The notes below the pieces were generated by a model that was given only the letters and a program-made list of their open reading frames with translations, ran no database searches and was not told the DNA's origin. From JAEUMW01 sp039807745 (GTDB lineage: Bacteria > Pseudomonadota > Gammaproteobacteria > Burkholderiales > JAEUMW01): a DNA stretch of 32,037 nucleotides. Below, piece by piece: positions 1 through 6,945 of the stretch (its first letter is position 1; every line of letters begins with the position of its first letter). The DNA is taken from contig JBDHRV010000021.1 in the NCBI GenBank assembly GCA_039807745.1, positions 1-32,037 on the forward strand, read 5' to 3'. A program made the position numbers and the translations under genes.

Positions 1-54
1 TTCAACACGGCGGGCGGCACGGGGTCGTACTCGATCAAGGTGAGCAAAGGGTAG
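1..54 (+). CDS. C-terminal end of an unidentified protein (partial)
   Basis: Frame 1 reads 17 codons and a TAG stop, ending in the peptide YSIKVSKG. The rest of the gene lies outside the window. The alternating polar and hydrophobic ending after a Gly/Thr-rich stretch would suit a beta-rich secreted domain, but 17 residues cannot identify a family. The frame is chosen because a terminator-like hairpin follows it and the next gene is convergent. Another frame also stays open here, so the call is tentative. Confidence 0.35.
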   Translation, partial: FNTAGGTGSYSIKVSKG

Positions 55-67
55 GTTTGGGCCGGCC

Positions 68-88
68 AGGGCCTGCTAACCAGGCCCT
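68..88. terminator. Hairpin between convergent genes
   Basis: An 8-bp perfect inverted repeat (AGGGCCTG / CAGGCCCT) with a 5-nt loop sits 13 nt after the partial left-edge gene and overlaps the stop codon of the convergent potassium channel gene. Neither side has a clear T-run, so it could be a weak bidirectional terminator or simply an RNA-stabilising hairpin. Confidence 0.45.
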
Positions 89-1790
89 AGTCACCAAGTT
101 TGTCCCGGCGCTCGCGCAGCCATTCCCAGATCCAGGCGCCGCTCGTCTCGCGGCCCCTCAACACGTAATCGGCCGCATTCCGGTTCGAGAGCACGAGCCC
201 CTGCAGTGACGCTGCCTGCGACGTTCCGGCGAAAAGGATGCGGTCGCGCGTCGTGATGTGTGTGGTCGGTTCCGGTAGCAGAATCTCGCCTCCCAGCCTC
301 ACGAGCAGCAGCGGACGGCAGTCGAGCCACTCCTCGCGGTTGCCCGGATTGCGCATCAGGCGCGCGAGCGACAGCTGGCGCCGGCGCAGATGCCATGCGA
401 CCGCGGGCGCCGACTTGGCGTTGAGCTCGACCGTCCAGGTTGCGGGTACGAGCGTCCCCGCGCATTGCTTCAGGTGCTCCACCACTGCGTCCGCCCAGGC
501 GTCGTCCTGTTGCTTGACGATCGCCAGGAAGCGCGCCAGTAGCGGCGTGGTGAGCACGGCGAGGCACTCGTGCGCGACGATCTCGCTCGGCACCATCTCG
601 AGATCCGCGCGAAACGCCTCGAACAGAATGCGGTTCGATTGCAGGTTGCGCCTCAGCACCACGAAGAGCTTCGGATTGAGCTCCTTCGCCGTGACGGCGA
701 TGGACAGGTTGTTCACGTCGTTGTCGGAAGCCGCCACGATGCCCACCGCGCGGTCGATGCCTGCTGCGCGCAGCGTTCCGGCTTCGGTGCCAAGACCCGG
801 CACGCAGGGGTGCGCCTTCACCTGCTCGTAGTCCGGGTCGATGATGGTGAGGTCCATGCCGTGCTGATCGAGCTGGCCCGCGACTGCCGTCCCGAAGCGA
901 CCGAATCCCGCGACCACCCAGTGACCCTGCGGCGGCTCTGCCTGTGGCTTGAGCTCGGTGCCCGGGATGCCGGTGAGCCACTCCAGCAGTTGATAGCTGC
1001 CCGGCGAGCGGATCGCGAGCGCGAGATACTCGGCGAACTTCTCGAACGGGTTGATGATGTGATCCGTGCCGAACGACGCCATGTTGGCGGCGATCTCCTT
1101 GCTCTGGGTCCGGCACAGCACCGGGATGCGATCGTTCAGAAGCCGCACGCTCATGGCGACCGCCAGATTCGTGCTGTCCGCGTCGGTAATGGCGACGACG
1201 CCCAGGCAGTGGTGATGCTGCAGCCCCGCCATCAGCAGCACCTCGGGGTTGCCAGCGTCCGCCATCAGCGCGGGCACGTCACGCCCGAAGTCCTGCAGCT
1301 TCGTTTCGTCGATCCGCTCGGCGCGCTCGTCGATCACGACGAGCGCGATGCCCAGATGATCGAGGGCATGACAGACGAGCTTTCCCGTTTCGCCGTAACC
1401 GACCACGAGAAAGAACGGATCCGCCATCGCCCGCACCCGGCGCGCAAAAGTTTGCGTCGTGCGCGCACTCTGGAACGCTTCCTCGCGCAGCAGATTCAAC
1501 ACCGTGACGATGGCGTAGGTCCAGCCGACGACGGTGAGATAAACGCACACCACGACCCACATGCGCTGGCCATAGCTGAAGGCTGTGGGAATCTCGCCGA
1601 AGCCGATCGTGGTGGCGGTATAGCTCACGAAGTAGAAGGCGTCGAAGAAGCCGAGCGGCGGCGCCGGCCTGCCCTCGGCGTCCACACCCGGAACCAGCGT
1701 GAGACCGACGATGGAGATGGCGTAGATCAGGATGATCGCGATCAGCGGCGCACGCATGCGCCGCAGCACGATGAAGGTGATTACCGTCAT
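87..1790 (-). CDS. Potassium channel protein with pore domain and two RCK/TrkA-N domains
   Basis: 567 residues. Two membrane helices (about 14-34 and 77-100) flank a pore loop carrying the selectivity-filter-like motif TIGFGE (61-66), typical of two-helix K+ channels. Two cytoplasmic Rossmann domains follow, with nucleotide-binding motifs GYGETG (131-136) and GFGRFG (295-300). In this family such domains sense nucleotides or ions and gate the inner-membrane pore. The protein therefore resembles MthK/Kch-type channels with both RCK modules in one chain. It starts 36 nt after the DUF6394 gene, so the two are probably co-transcribed. No convincing Shine-Dalgarno sequence is visible before the ATG, which suggests coupling to the upstream gene. 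K+ selectivity is inferred from the filter; the filter reads GFG where GYG is the classical form. Confidence 0.9.
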   Translation of the reverse strand: MTVITFIVLRRMRAPLIAIILIYAISIVGLTLVPGVDAEGRPAPPLGFFDAFYFVSYTATTIGFGEIPTAFSYGQRMWVVVCVYLTVVGWTYAIVTVLNLLREEAFQSARTTQTFARRVRAMADPFFLVVGYGETGKLVCHALDHLGIALVVIDERAERIDETKLQDFGRDVPALMADAGNPEVLLMAGLQHHHCLGVVAITDADSTNLAVAMSVRLLNDRIPVLCRTQSKEIAANMASFGTDHIINPFEKFAEYLALAIRSPGSYQLLEWLTGIPGTELKPQAEPPQGHWVVAGFGRFGTAVAGQLDQHGMDLTIIDPDYEQVKAHPCVPGLGTEAGTLRAAGIDRAVGIVAASDNDVNNLSIAVTAKELNPKLFVVLRRNLQSNRILFEAFRADLEMVPSEIVAHECLAVLTTPLLARFLAIVKQQDDAWADAVVEHLKQCAGTLVPATWTVELNAKSAPAVAWHLRRRQLSLARLMRNPGNREEWLDCRPLLLVRLGGEILLPEPTTHITTRDRILFAGTSQAASLQGLVLSNRNAADYVLRGRETSGAWIWEWLRERRDKLGD

Positions 1791-1826
1791 GCGCTGGTTG
1801 GTTGAACAATGCAGGCGATCTGGACT

Positions 1827-2210
1827 CTAGCGGCGAAGCATGACCGTCTCCACGATCAGGATGCTCACGGAGACGACGTTCGCGAACACCGCGCCCCCGG
1901 AGAGCGAAACCACGCTCGCCACGTGCTGGGGCGAATAGCCTTCCGACCACACGTGCACGGCCAGAGCCCACACCACGGCCGCTGCAATGAGCTGCAGATC
2001 GGCCACCAGACTCGTCGCGAGCTGGACGGCGCCGATCTGGGTGCGATCACCGAACTTGAGCACGGTCGCGATGAGGTTGACGACGACGGCGGCGAAGAGC
2101 TCGTATTCGTTGTGCAAGTCGGCATTCTGGATGTCGCCGATGAAGAATCCGAAGTTGAGCGTCGCGGCCAGGACGATGAAAAAACCGAAGAGGACCTTCT
2201 CCAGATTCAT
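1827..2210 (-). CDS. DUF6394 family small membrane protein
   Basis: 127 residues from the ATG at 2210, which has GGGGAAG about 8 nt upstream; an in-frame start at 2243 has no comparable site. The protein begins MNLEKV and has about four hydrophobic segments, with a conserved-looking central stretch around KFGDRTQIGAVQLATSL. I recognise this as a family of unknown function (DUF6394) that I recall beside potassium channel genes in Pseudomonas-like and betaproteobacterial genomes. Here it lies 36 nt upstream of the two-RCK channel gene on the same strand. A role as accessory or regulatory subunit of that channel is inferred from context only; the sequence shows no catalytic motif. Confidence 0.8.
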   Translation of the reverse strand: MNLEKVLFGFFIVLAATLNFGFFIGDIQNADLHNEYELFAAVVVNLIATVLKFGDRTQIGAVQLATSLVADLQLIAAAVVWALAVHVWSEGYSPQHVASVVSLSGGAVFANVVSVSILIVETVMLRR

Positions 2211-2418
2211 GGCTAGCTTCCCCTGCGTGACATGCAATTCCATTCGGAACCCGCCTCGGCGGCGTCCCAGCCCGAACCGATTCTACACGGACCCCCAGTC
2301 CGCGCGGCCCACGGGAAGTTGTCCCGCGGCAGTTCGCCGTGAATTCTTGCTAGGATGGCGGCGAATGCCACCGCCCTGTCTGCGCCGCCATTGCGGCGCG
2401 CCGCCCGGAGAACCACTC

Positions 2419-2898
2419 GTGCATCCGATCGCCGCCTGGCTTCGACTCCTCGTGCTTGCGTTCGCCGCTGCCGGATGCGCGACGTTGAGCGGCCTCGAAG
2501 CGCCCCGCGTCAGCGTCTCCAACATCACGCCGCAGGACATGACCCTGTTCGAGCAGAAGTTCCTCGTCACGCTTCGCATCCAGAATCCGAACGACGTTCC
2601 GCTCGGCGTGAAGGGCATGACCTTCAACCTCGATCTCAACGGCAAGTCGTTCGCGAGTGGACTTTCCAACCAGCAGGTCACCGTCCCGCGCTTCGGCAGC
2701 GAGTTGGTGGAGGTGGAAGTGTTCAGCGGGCTGACGGGAATTCTCAGGCAGTTCCAGACCTTCGCCGCAGGCGCACCGCCGAAGTTCACCTATCGCCTGC
2801 GCGGCAAGGCTTACCTCGACCAGCCGGCCGCCTTCACCCTGCCGTTCGACGAACAGGGAGAGATCGAACTGCCGACGCCTGCCGCCGAACCACGATAG
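2419..2898 (+). CDS. LEA14-like / water-stress domain lipoprotein
   Basis: 159 residues from a GTG at 2419, preceded by GGAG at 8-nt spacing. Longer in-frame starts have no such site and read into low-complexity sequence. The N-terminus is a lipoprotein signal with lipobox AAGC and the lipidated cysteine at residue 20. The mature part resembles LEA14/WHy domains: an NITPQDMTLFEQ segment, then LRIQNPNDVPLGVKGM, where the conserved N-P-N turn is typical. These domains are beta-sandwiches linked in plants to desiccation tolerance. Bacterial members are membrane-anchored or periplasmic proteins of unclear role. There is no Asp at +2 after the Cys (Ala instead), so outer-membrane sorting is likely. 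Divergent from the DUF6394 gene. Confidence 0.82.
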   Translation: MHPIAAWLRLLVLAFAAAGCATLSGLEAPRVSVSNITPQDMTLFEQKFLVTLRIQNPNDVPLGVKGMTFNLDLNGKSFASGLSNQQVTVPRFGSELVEVEVFSGLTGILRQFQTFAAGAPPKFTYRLRGKAYLDQPAAFTLPFDEQGEIELPTPAAEPR

Positions 2899-3157
2899 TG
2901 ACCTGCAAGGGCATGGTCGTCGCCGACAGGCGACATCTCATCGCCTCTATCGGTTGATTATTGCGCGAAGATGACATTTCACTGTCGCTGAAGCCCGACA
3001 GATGGTTGCCCGTTCGCCTCGCCGTACGAACGCTGCAACCATATGAACCACTTATTTTTTTCCTCGGTAGGCACGAGTGTTGATGAGCAGAACAGGCTAA
3101 AACAGAACACATCGTCGGCCGTCGGCCGCAAAAGCAACCTCGGAGGGGGGGAAGCAA
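2899..3157. other. Intergenic region with weak hairpin
   Basis: No gene supported. A 6-bp hairpin (GTCGCC / GGCGAC, loop GACA) at 2919-2934 follows the lipoprotein stop but has no T-run, so it is only a weak terminator candidate. Local AT-rich patches near 3040-3065 and 3095-3110 could hold the promoter of the small gene at 3158; no consensus -35/-10 pair was found. Confidence 0.4.
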
Positions 3158-3301
3158 ATGAGATATCGCATCGCCATCCTGGCCCTTGCGGCCCTCTACT
3201 TCGGTTCTCCACCCACGCACATGGGTGAGAAGAACGCCCGCCAGGCAAGTCCCGAGCACCCGCCCACCGCGGCAGAACAGCCGCTCGTGAAGTCTCTCTA
3301 G
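3158..3301 (+). CDS. Candidate small secreted or membrane peptide, 47 aa
   Basis: A 47-codon frame starts with ATG immediately after the very strong purine-rich site GGAGGGGGGGAA and ends in TAG. The product has a short basic start (MRYR), a hydrophobic stretch IAILALAALYF (5-15) and a polar Pro/Glu/Ala-rich tail. That layout fits a small secreted protein or a single-helix membrane peptide. No family is recognised. The ribosome binding site is better than those of most neighbouring genes, which is the main argument that it is translated. It stands alone in a gene-poor stretch. Confidence 0.5.
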   Translation: MRYRIAILALAALYFGSPPTHMGEKNARQASPEHPPTAAEQPLVKSL

Positions 3302-3559
3302 AAGCCTCCTCCGAAGAAAGCTGTTCGCCAGAAGTGCGCGGCCGGCGTCGCGCCGCCGGCCGTGGATGTCATCGTCTGTCGCTGCGCCGAACCTCTCTTC
3401 GGGCGTGAGGCGAGCGCATAGGCCAGGCCGAATTCGCGCTGCGCTGCAACCTCTCTTCCCTTCGCATCCCGCTCACCCTGCAAAAAGTTCTTGCTGCGTC
3501 GCATCACCGGGCGCGATTTGGGGTATACTTTTACTAATGAAATCATATAATTGATATAA
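3302..3559. other. Gene-poor region with hairpin and AT-rich promoter-like patch
   Basis: No protein gene is supported on either strand. A GGCCGGCG / CGCCGGCC hairpin (3340-3361, loop TCGCGC) lies 38 nt after the small peptide gene, without a T-run. From about 3519 the DNA turns sharply AT-rich for roughly 55 bp and contains two -10-like hexamers, TATACT (3524-3529) and TATAAT (3546-3551), in rightward orientation. No good -35 hexamer stands 16-18 bp upstream of either, so an activator-dependent or weak promoter is possible. Confidence 0.35.
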
Positions 3560-3724
3560 GACAATTTTTACAGGACTCTCCCGGTACGGTATGGCTTCCC
3601 TCGGTTCTTCTGTCTGCCCGCAAGTCTGCACGCCGGCGCTGCCGCGTTCGATCCTCCGTCACGAATAAGACGCTGTCCGCTCAGGGAGCTTAGGGCGGGA
3701 CTTCGTTCCGCCCTTTTTCTTTTT
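3560..3724 (+). ncRNA. Candidate small RNA or short transcript upstream of an orphan terminator
   Basis: About 150 nt lie between AT-rich promoter-like DNA and a strong rightward intrinsic terminator at 3692-3724, with no protein gene of normal size. A 25-codon frame (ATG 3590 to TAA 3667) exists inside, but it lacks a close Shine-Dalgarno sequence. A leftward gene ends at 3760, so the terminator cannot serve it. The 5' end is a guess from the -10-like hexamers. The alternative is that the terminator ends the transcript of the small peptide gene at 3158. No known RNA family (6S, 4.5S, tmRNA) was recognised. Confidence 0.35.
3692..3724 (+). terminator. Strong rho-independent terminator
   Basis: The stem AGGGCGGGA / TTCCGCCCT (one G-U pair) closes a CTTCG loop and is followed at once by TTTTTCTTTTT. 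Only the rightward strand has the T-run. It is one of the best terminators in the window, yet no conventional gene lies immediately upstream. Confidence 0.88.
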
Positions 3725-3759
3725 GGCAACCAAGGCGCTGGACAGTCACCCGCGGTCGC

Positions 3760-4503
3760 TCAACGCACGCGTGCGAGAGCGTCGAGCTCGGGGTAGTTGC
3801 GCCAGATGTCGGCTTCGCTGAAGGGCAGGCGCCGCGGTGATGCGAGGTAGGCCGCCACGTTGCGCCGCGCGGCCACCCTGGCATGCAGCGCGTGCAGCCG
3901 GGGGTAGTCCGCTTCGACCGGTGACATCGCACGTGGGAAGGCATAGTCCAGCCCGGCCATCACCTGGAAGATCGAGAGATCCACGTAGCTGATTCGGCCG
4001 CCTGCCATCCAGCCCCCGCGCCGCGGATTGCGCTCCAGCACGCCCTCGAAGTAGTCGAGGTACTTCCACAGGCGCGTGTGGAGGAAGTCGCTCGCACGGC
4101 GCTTCGCTTCCCGCTTCTGTTGCTCGTAATAGAGTCCGGCGGCAATGGGATGATGCGTGTCGTGGATCTCCGAGACGAAGTCGGCGATCGTGAGCTGGAG
4201 CTGGTGCACCCACGCGCGATCGGCTTCGGCGCGCGGCGCCAGCCCCAGACGCGGCCCGAGAAAAAACAGGATGTTCGCTGTCTGGCCGATCACCAGCCGG
4301 CCCGCCTTGAGGAACGGCGGTGCGAACGGTGGACGCTCGCCCCGCCTGCCTTCGAGAAACCGCAGCAGCGCCGGCATGCCCATACCGCGATGGGCGGGCA
4401 TTCTCGCGACGTCGAGATAGTCGGCGGCGGCCTCTTCCAGCGCAAGCCGAACGAACTCTCCGCGGCCCTGGATCTCGGGCCAGTAGTAGAGCTCGTATCG
4501 CAT
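3760..4503 (-). CDS. Glutathione S-transferase family protein
   Basis: 247 residues from the ATG at 4503; this start gives the classical GST N-terminus YELYYWPEIQGRGEFVRLAL, and a weak GGAA site lies upstream. The N-terminal thioredoxin-like domain (about 1-85) has Tyr 6/7 where sigma/pi-like GSTs carry the catalytic tyrosine, and QTANIL (74-79) matches the glutathione gamma-glutamyl-binding loop. An all-helical C-terminal domain follows, with a YVDLSIFQV segment. It would conjugate or reduce substrates with glutathione in the cytoplasm; the substrate cannot be read from the sequence. It is the last gene of a three-gene leftward operon, 47 nt after the CDGSH gene, which suggests a redox or electrophile-stress role. 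Confidence 0.88.
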   Translation of the reverse strand: MRYELYYWPEIQGRGEFVRLALEEAAADYLDVARMPAHRGMGMPALLRFLEGRRGERPPFAPPFLKAGRLVIGQTANILFFLGPRLGLAPRAEADRAWVHQLQLTIADFVSEIHDTHHPIAAGLYYEQQKREAKRRASDFLHTRLWKYLDYFEGVLERNPRRGGWMAGGRISYVDLSIFQVMAGLDYAFPRAMSPVEADYPRLHALHARVAARRNVAAYLASPRRLPFSEADIWRNYPELDALARVR

Positions 4504-4550
4504 CGGCCGGTTTCCGGGAGTGGTGGCCCGCCGGGTTCGGGGCGCGCGGC

Positions 4551-5204
4551 CTAAGCCGCCTTGAATCCGATCTTCTTGTGCGAGCCGTCGCAGAAAGGCT
4601 TGTTGTTCGACGCCCCGCAGCGGCACAGGAAAGCCTCGGTGCCGGACCAGCGCTTGAGGCCGGTGCCGGCCAGGATCGAGAGATTGCCCGTGAGGTGCAG
4701 CGGTCCATCCTTTTTGCAGCGAATTGCCAGCGGGCCACCCTCGGCAGGCGCACCGGGGCCGACCTCGCCGACGGCGCCGTAGTCCTTGAATCCCGCCGCC
4801 TCGTGACTGTTGTCGCAGAACGGCTTGCTCTTCGACTGCCCGCAGCGACAGAGCGCGGCGCGAAAGCGCGTGCCTGCCATATCTGCCGGCGCCCCCTCCA
4901 GCGCGAGATCCCCCCGCACGAAGAGCGGCCCGTGATAGGTCACGTGCACGGTGTTACAGGCGGCGGGCTGCTCGCTGCGGCTTGCGTCCTTCACCTCGTA
5001 GACGAGCGCGCCGCTCGGGCAGCGCTCGCATACCTCGGCGACTTCGGCGACCGTGGTCACGTCCGGCTGGCACCATGGTTGTCGACCGCCGACGAAGAGA
5101 TCGCCTTTGGCACGGCCGCATTCGCCAACATGAATGCACAGCCGTTCGTCCCAGGTCACGTCGACTGCCTGTCCGGGGTAGCGATAGATGGGGGAGGTGC
5201 TCAT
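4551..5204 (-). CDS. Iron-sulfur protein: Fer4_19 domain plus two CDGSH domains
   Basis: 217 residues with a GAGGAG site about 10 nt upstream. The N-terminus has cysteines C23, C29, C45, C59 and C62 in the pattern of the divergent ferredoxin-like Fer4_19 domain. Two CDGSH modules follow, each with the 3Cys-1His [2Fe-2S] ligand set: C119, C121, C130, H134 and C194, C196, C205, H209. The second has the exact CDGSH motif; the first reads CDNSH, keeping all ligands but replacing glycine by asparagine. The protein should carry at least two [2Fe-2S] clusters and perhaps a third cluster at the N-terminus, acting in electron transfer or cluster storage. It lies between the pirin and GST genes on one strand, in a probable redox operon. 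Confidence 0.9.
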   Translation of the reverse strand: MSTSPIYRYPGQAVDVTWDERLCIHVGECGRAKGDLFVGGRQPWCQPDVTTVAEVAEVCERCPSGALVYEVKDASRSEQPAACNTVHVTYHGPLFVRGDLALEGAPADMAGTRFRAALCRCGQSKSKPFCDNSHEAAGFKDYGAVGEVGPGAPAEGGPLAIRCKKDGPLHLTGNLSILAGTGLKRWSGTEAFLCRCGASNNKPFCDGSHKKIGFKAA

Positions 5205-5255
5205 GAGATCGGTCTCCTCGGTTTTGTGACACCGTGCCAGCTGCCCGCCCCGGCA

Positions 5256-6131
5256 CTATCGCCTGCCCTCGCGCCAGATGAATGTGTCGTTGTTGAGGTC
5301 GTTCAGCGCCTGCAGAATCTCGGCTCGCGAGTTCATCACGAAGGGCCCGTAGCGCGCAATCGGCTCGCGCGTCGGCGCACCGCTCACGAGCAGAAAGCAC
5401 ACCCCGGCACCACCGGCCTCGGCCCGGAAGGTATCGCCGTCGCTCAGCACGGCGAGCGCCGGACCGCCGATGCGCGCACCTTCGCCCGAGCGGTCCACAC
5501 CCAGTCGACCGCTGCCCCGGTAGACGTAAGCGAACGCCGCATGCCCGGGCGGGATCGGCTGCTCGAGGCGCGCATTGGCCGCGAGCTGCACGTCGAGATA
5601 GGTCGGCTGCATCGCGATCTCCCGCACCGGGCCGCGCACGCCGTCGATTTCACCCGCGATGACCTTGATCAGCGTGCCGTCGTCGCGCCGCACCTGTGGA
5701 ATTTCGTCGGCACGGAACTCCTGGTAGCGCGGCCGCGACATCTTCAGCCTGGCGGGCAGGTTCACCCAGAGCTGAAAGCCGTCGAGGCGGCCCGCAGCGC
5801 TGGAGCGCGGCATCTCCTCGTGCATCAGGCCGCCGCCCGCGGTCATCCACTGCACTCCGCCCGCATGCAGGGTTCCGGCACTGCCCGTGGTATCGCGGTG
5901 TTCGATCTCGCCCTCGAGCAGGTACGTGACGGTCTCGATGCCGCGGTGCGGATGCATCGGGAAGCCTTTCTCGAAGTCCGCCGGATCGTCGGAGCCGAAG
6001 TGATCGAGCAGCAGGAACGGATCGAGCCAGTCGATCTGCCGGCCGGCGATCAGGCGGTGCAGGCGTACCCCGGCGCCCTCCAGCGTGGGCTCGGGGACGA
6101 TCTCGCGTACGACGGTACGGAGTGTGGCCAT
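5256..6131 (-). CDS. Pirin family protein (bicupin)
   Basis: 291 residues, the usual pirin length, with AGGGG about 8 nt before the ATG. The N-terminal cupin keeps the metal-binding set: H60 and H62 in MHPHRG, H104 and E106 in LMHEEM. These correspond to the iron ligands of human pirin and of the E. coli quercetinase-type homologue. The C-terminal half is the second cupin, without a metal site. Members are Fe(II) proteins with quercetin 2,3-dioxygenase activity in some cases, or protein-interaction roles. It is the first gene of the pirin / CDGSH / GST operon; the gap to the CDGSH gene is 51 nt. The true substrate is unknown. Confidence 0.92.
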   Translation of the reverse strand: MATLRTVVREIVPEPTLEGAGVRLHRLIAGRQIDWLDPFLLLDHFGSDDPADFEKGFPMHPHRGIETVTYLLEGEIEHRDTTGSAGTLHAGGVQWMTAGGGLMHEEMPRSSAAGRLDGFQLWVNLPARLKMSRPRYQEFRADEIPQVRRDDGTLIKVIAGEIDGVRGPVREIAMQPTYLDVQLAANARLEQPIPPGHAAFAYVYRGSGRLGVDRSGEGARIGGPALAVLSDGDTFRAEAGGAGVCFLLVSGAPTREPIARYGPFVMNSRAEILQALNDLNNDTFIWREGRR

Positions 6132-6213
6132 GGCGGACCCCTGAGTGTGGAGGCTGGGAATCTACTTTGTCCGAGCGCGCGGCGCCCGCCAGTACGTCGC
6201 GCCGCGTCGTGCC

Positions 6214-6219
6214 AGTATA
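6214..6219 (-). promoter_or_regulatory. Possible -10 element of the pirin operon
   Basis: Leftward TATACT lies about 80 nt upstream of the pirin start. The matching -35 position is poor (TGGACG at 16-bp spacing), so this is a low-confidence promoter. The remaining sequence at 6132-6330 contains no supported gene. Confidence 0.3.
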
Positions 6220-6330
6220 TCGACCAAAAGACCCACGTCCACCCCCCGAGGACGCGACGCCCGCGCAAGCGTGCGCTCAACAGAATTGAGGCAGGGCCGA
6301 CTCCGACACTGTCATTGTCGTCGTGCGCCT

Positions 6331-6909
6331 TTAGCCGAACGGCGCCACCCCGATCAGCCACGCGTGCAGCCAGAAGGCGAATGCCACCCAGGCCACCACG
6401 CCGACTGCGACCGACACGGCACTGCCTGCGGGTGTTCCCGACGGATACTTCGTGCCCGTTCGCCGGTCGCGCCGCCGCGCCGCCGCAAAGTCGAGCACCG
6501 ACCAGACCAGGAAGGCACCGAACAGCACCACGTCCGCCAGCATGCCATTCGCGAGGAGGTGCGCGAACGCCCACACCTTGACGCCCAGGACCATCGGATG
6601 CCCGACCGCAGCCTTGATGAAGTTGCCCTTGGGGCTCGCGGAGGCGAGCAGAATAAAGGCCGGCAGGTTGAGGAGTGCCGCCACGTGGCGCGTCCACACC
6701 GGCGGCGTCCAGAGCACGACGGGGTCCGCGCGCGCGAGACCGTATCCCCACACTATCAACACGAACCCCACCAGCGCCACCAGCGAATAGAGGTTCTTGT
6801 ACCTGCGCAGGCCGAGCCGTGCCACCTGCTGCGCGCGCCAGTCGTCCGCGACGATGCGAATCGAATGCGTGGCGAGAAAGACAACGAGACCGATGATCAA
6901 GACGGTCAT
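6331..6909 (-). CDS. NnrU family integral membrane protein
   Basis: 192 residues with five or six predicted membrane helices. The N-terminus LIIGLVVFLATHSIRI and the central KNLYSLVALVGFVLIVWGYG and GHPMVLGVKVWAFAHLLANG segments are characteristic of NnrU proteins. NnrU was named from denitrification gene clusters, but homologues occur widely outside them and the molecular function is unclear; some resemble isoprenoid or fatty-acid modifying membrane enzymes. No nitrite or nitric oxide reductase genes are nearby, so a role in denitrification is not supported here. It begins 36 nt after tyrS and is probably co-transcribed with it. Confidence 0.85.
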   Translation of the reverse strand: MTVLIIGLVVFLATHSIRIVADDWRAQQVARLGLRRYKNLYSLVALVGFVLIVWGYGLARADPVVLWTPPVWTRHVAALLNLPAFILLASASPKGNFIKAAVGHPMVLGVKVWAFAHLLANGMLADVVLFGAFLVWSVLDFAAARRRDRRTGTKYPSGTPAGSAVSVAVGVVAWVAFAFWLHAWLIGVAPFG

Positions 6910-6945
6910 AACGAATCCCGATTGGATGAGGGAAACCCCGACGCA

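Noticed and set aside
570..1805. Long rightward open frame opposite the potassium channel gene
   Set aside because: It is an antisense shadow with Arg/His/Ala-rich low-information sequence; the opposite strand encodes clear pore and RCK motifs.
3298..3564. 88-codon leftward frame in the gene-poor stretch
   Set aside because: No ribosome site, no recognisable sequence, and it crosses the hairpin and AT-rich promoter-like patch.
4320..6581. 753-codon rightward open frame across the pirin/CDGSH/GST region
   Set aside because: Antisense to three well-recognised genes and spanning their gaps; composition is typical of a GC-rich shadow frame.
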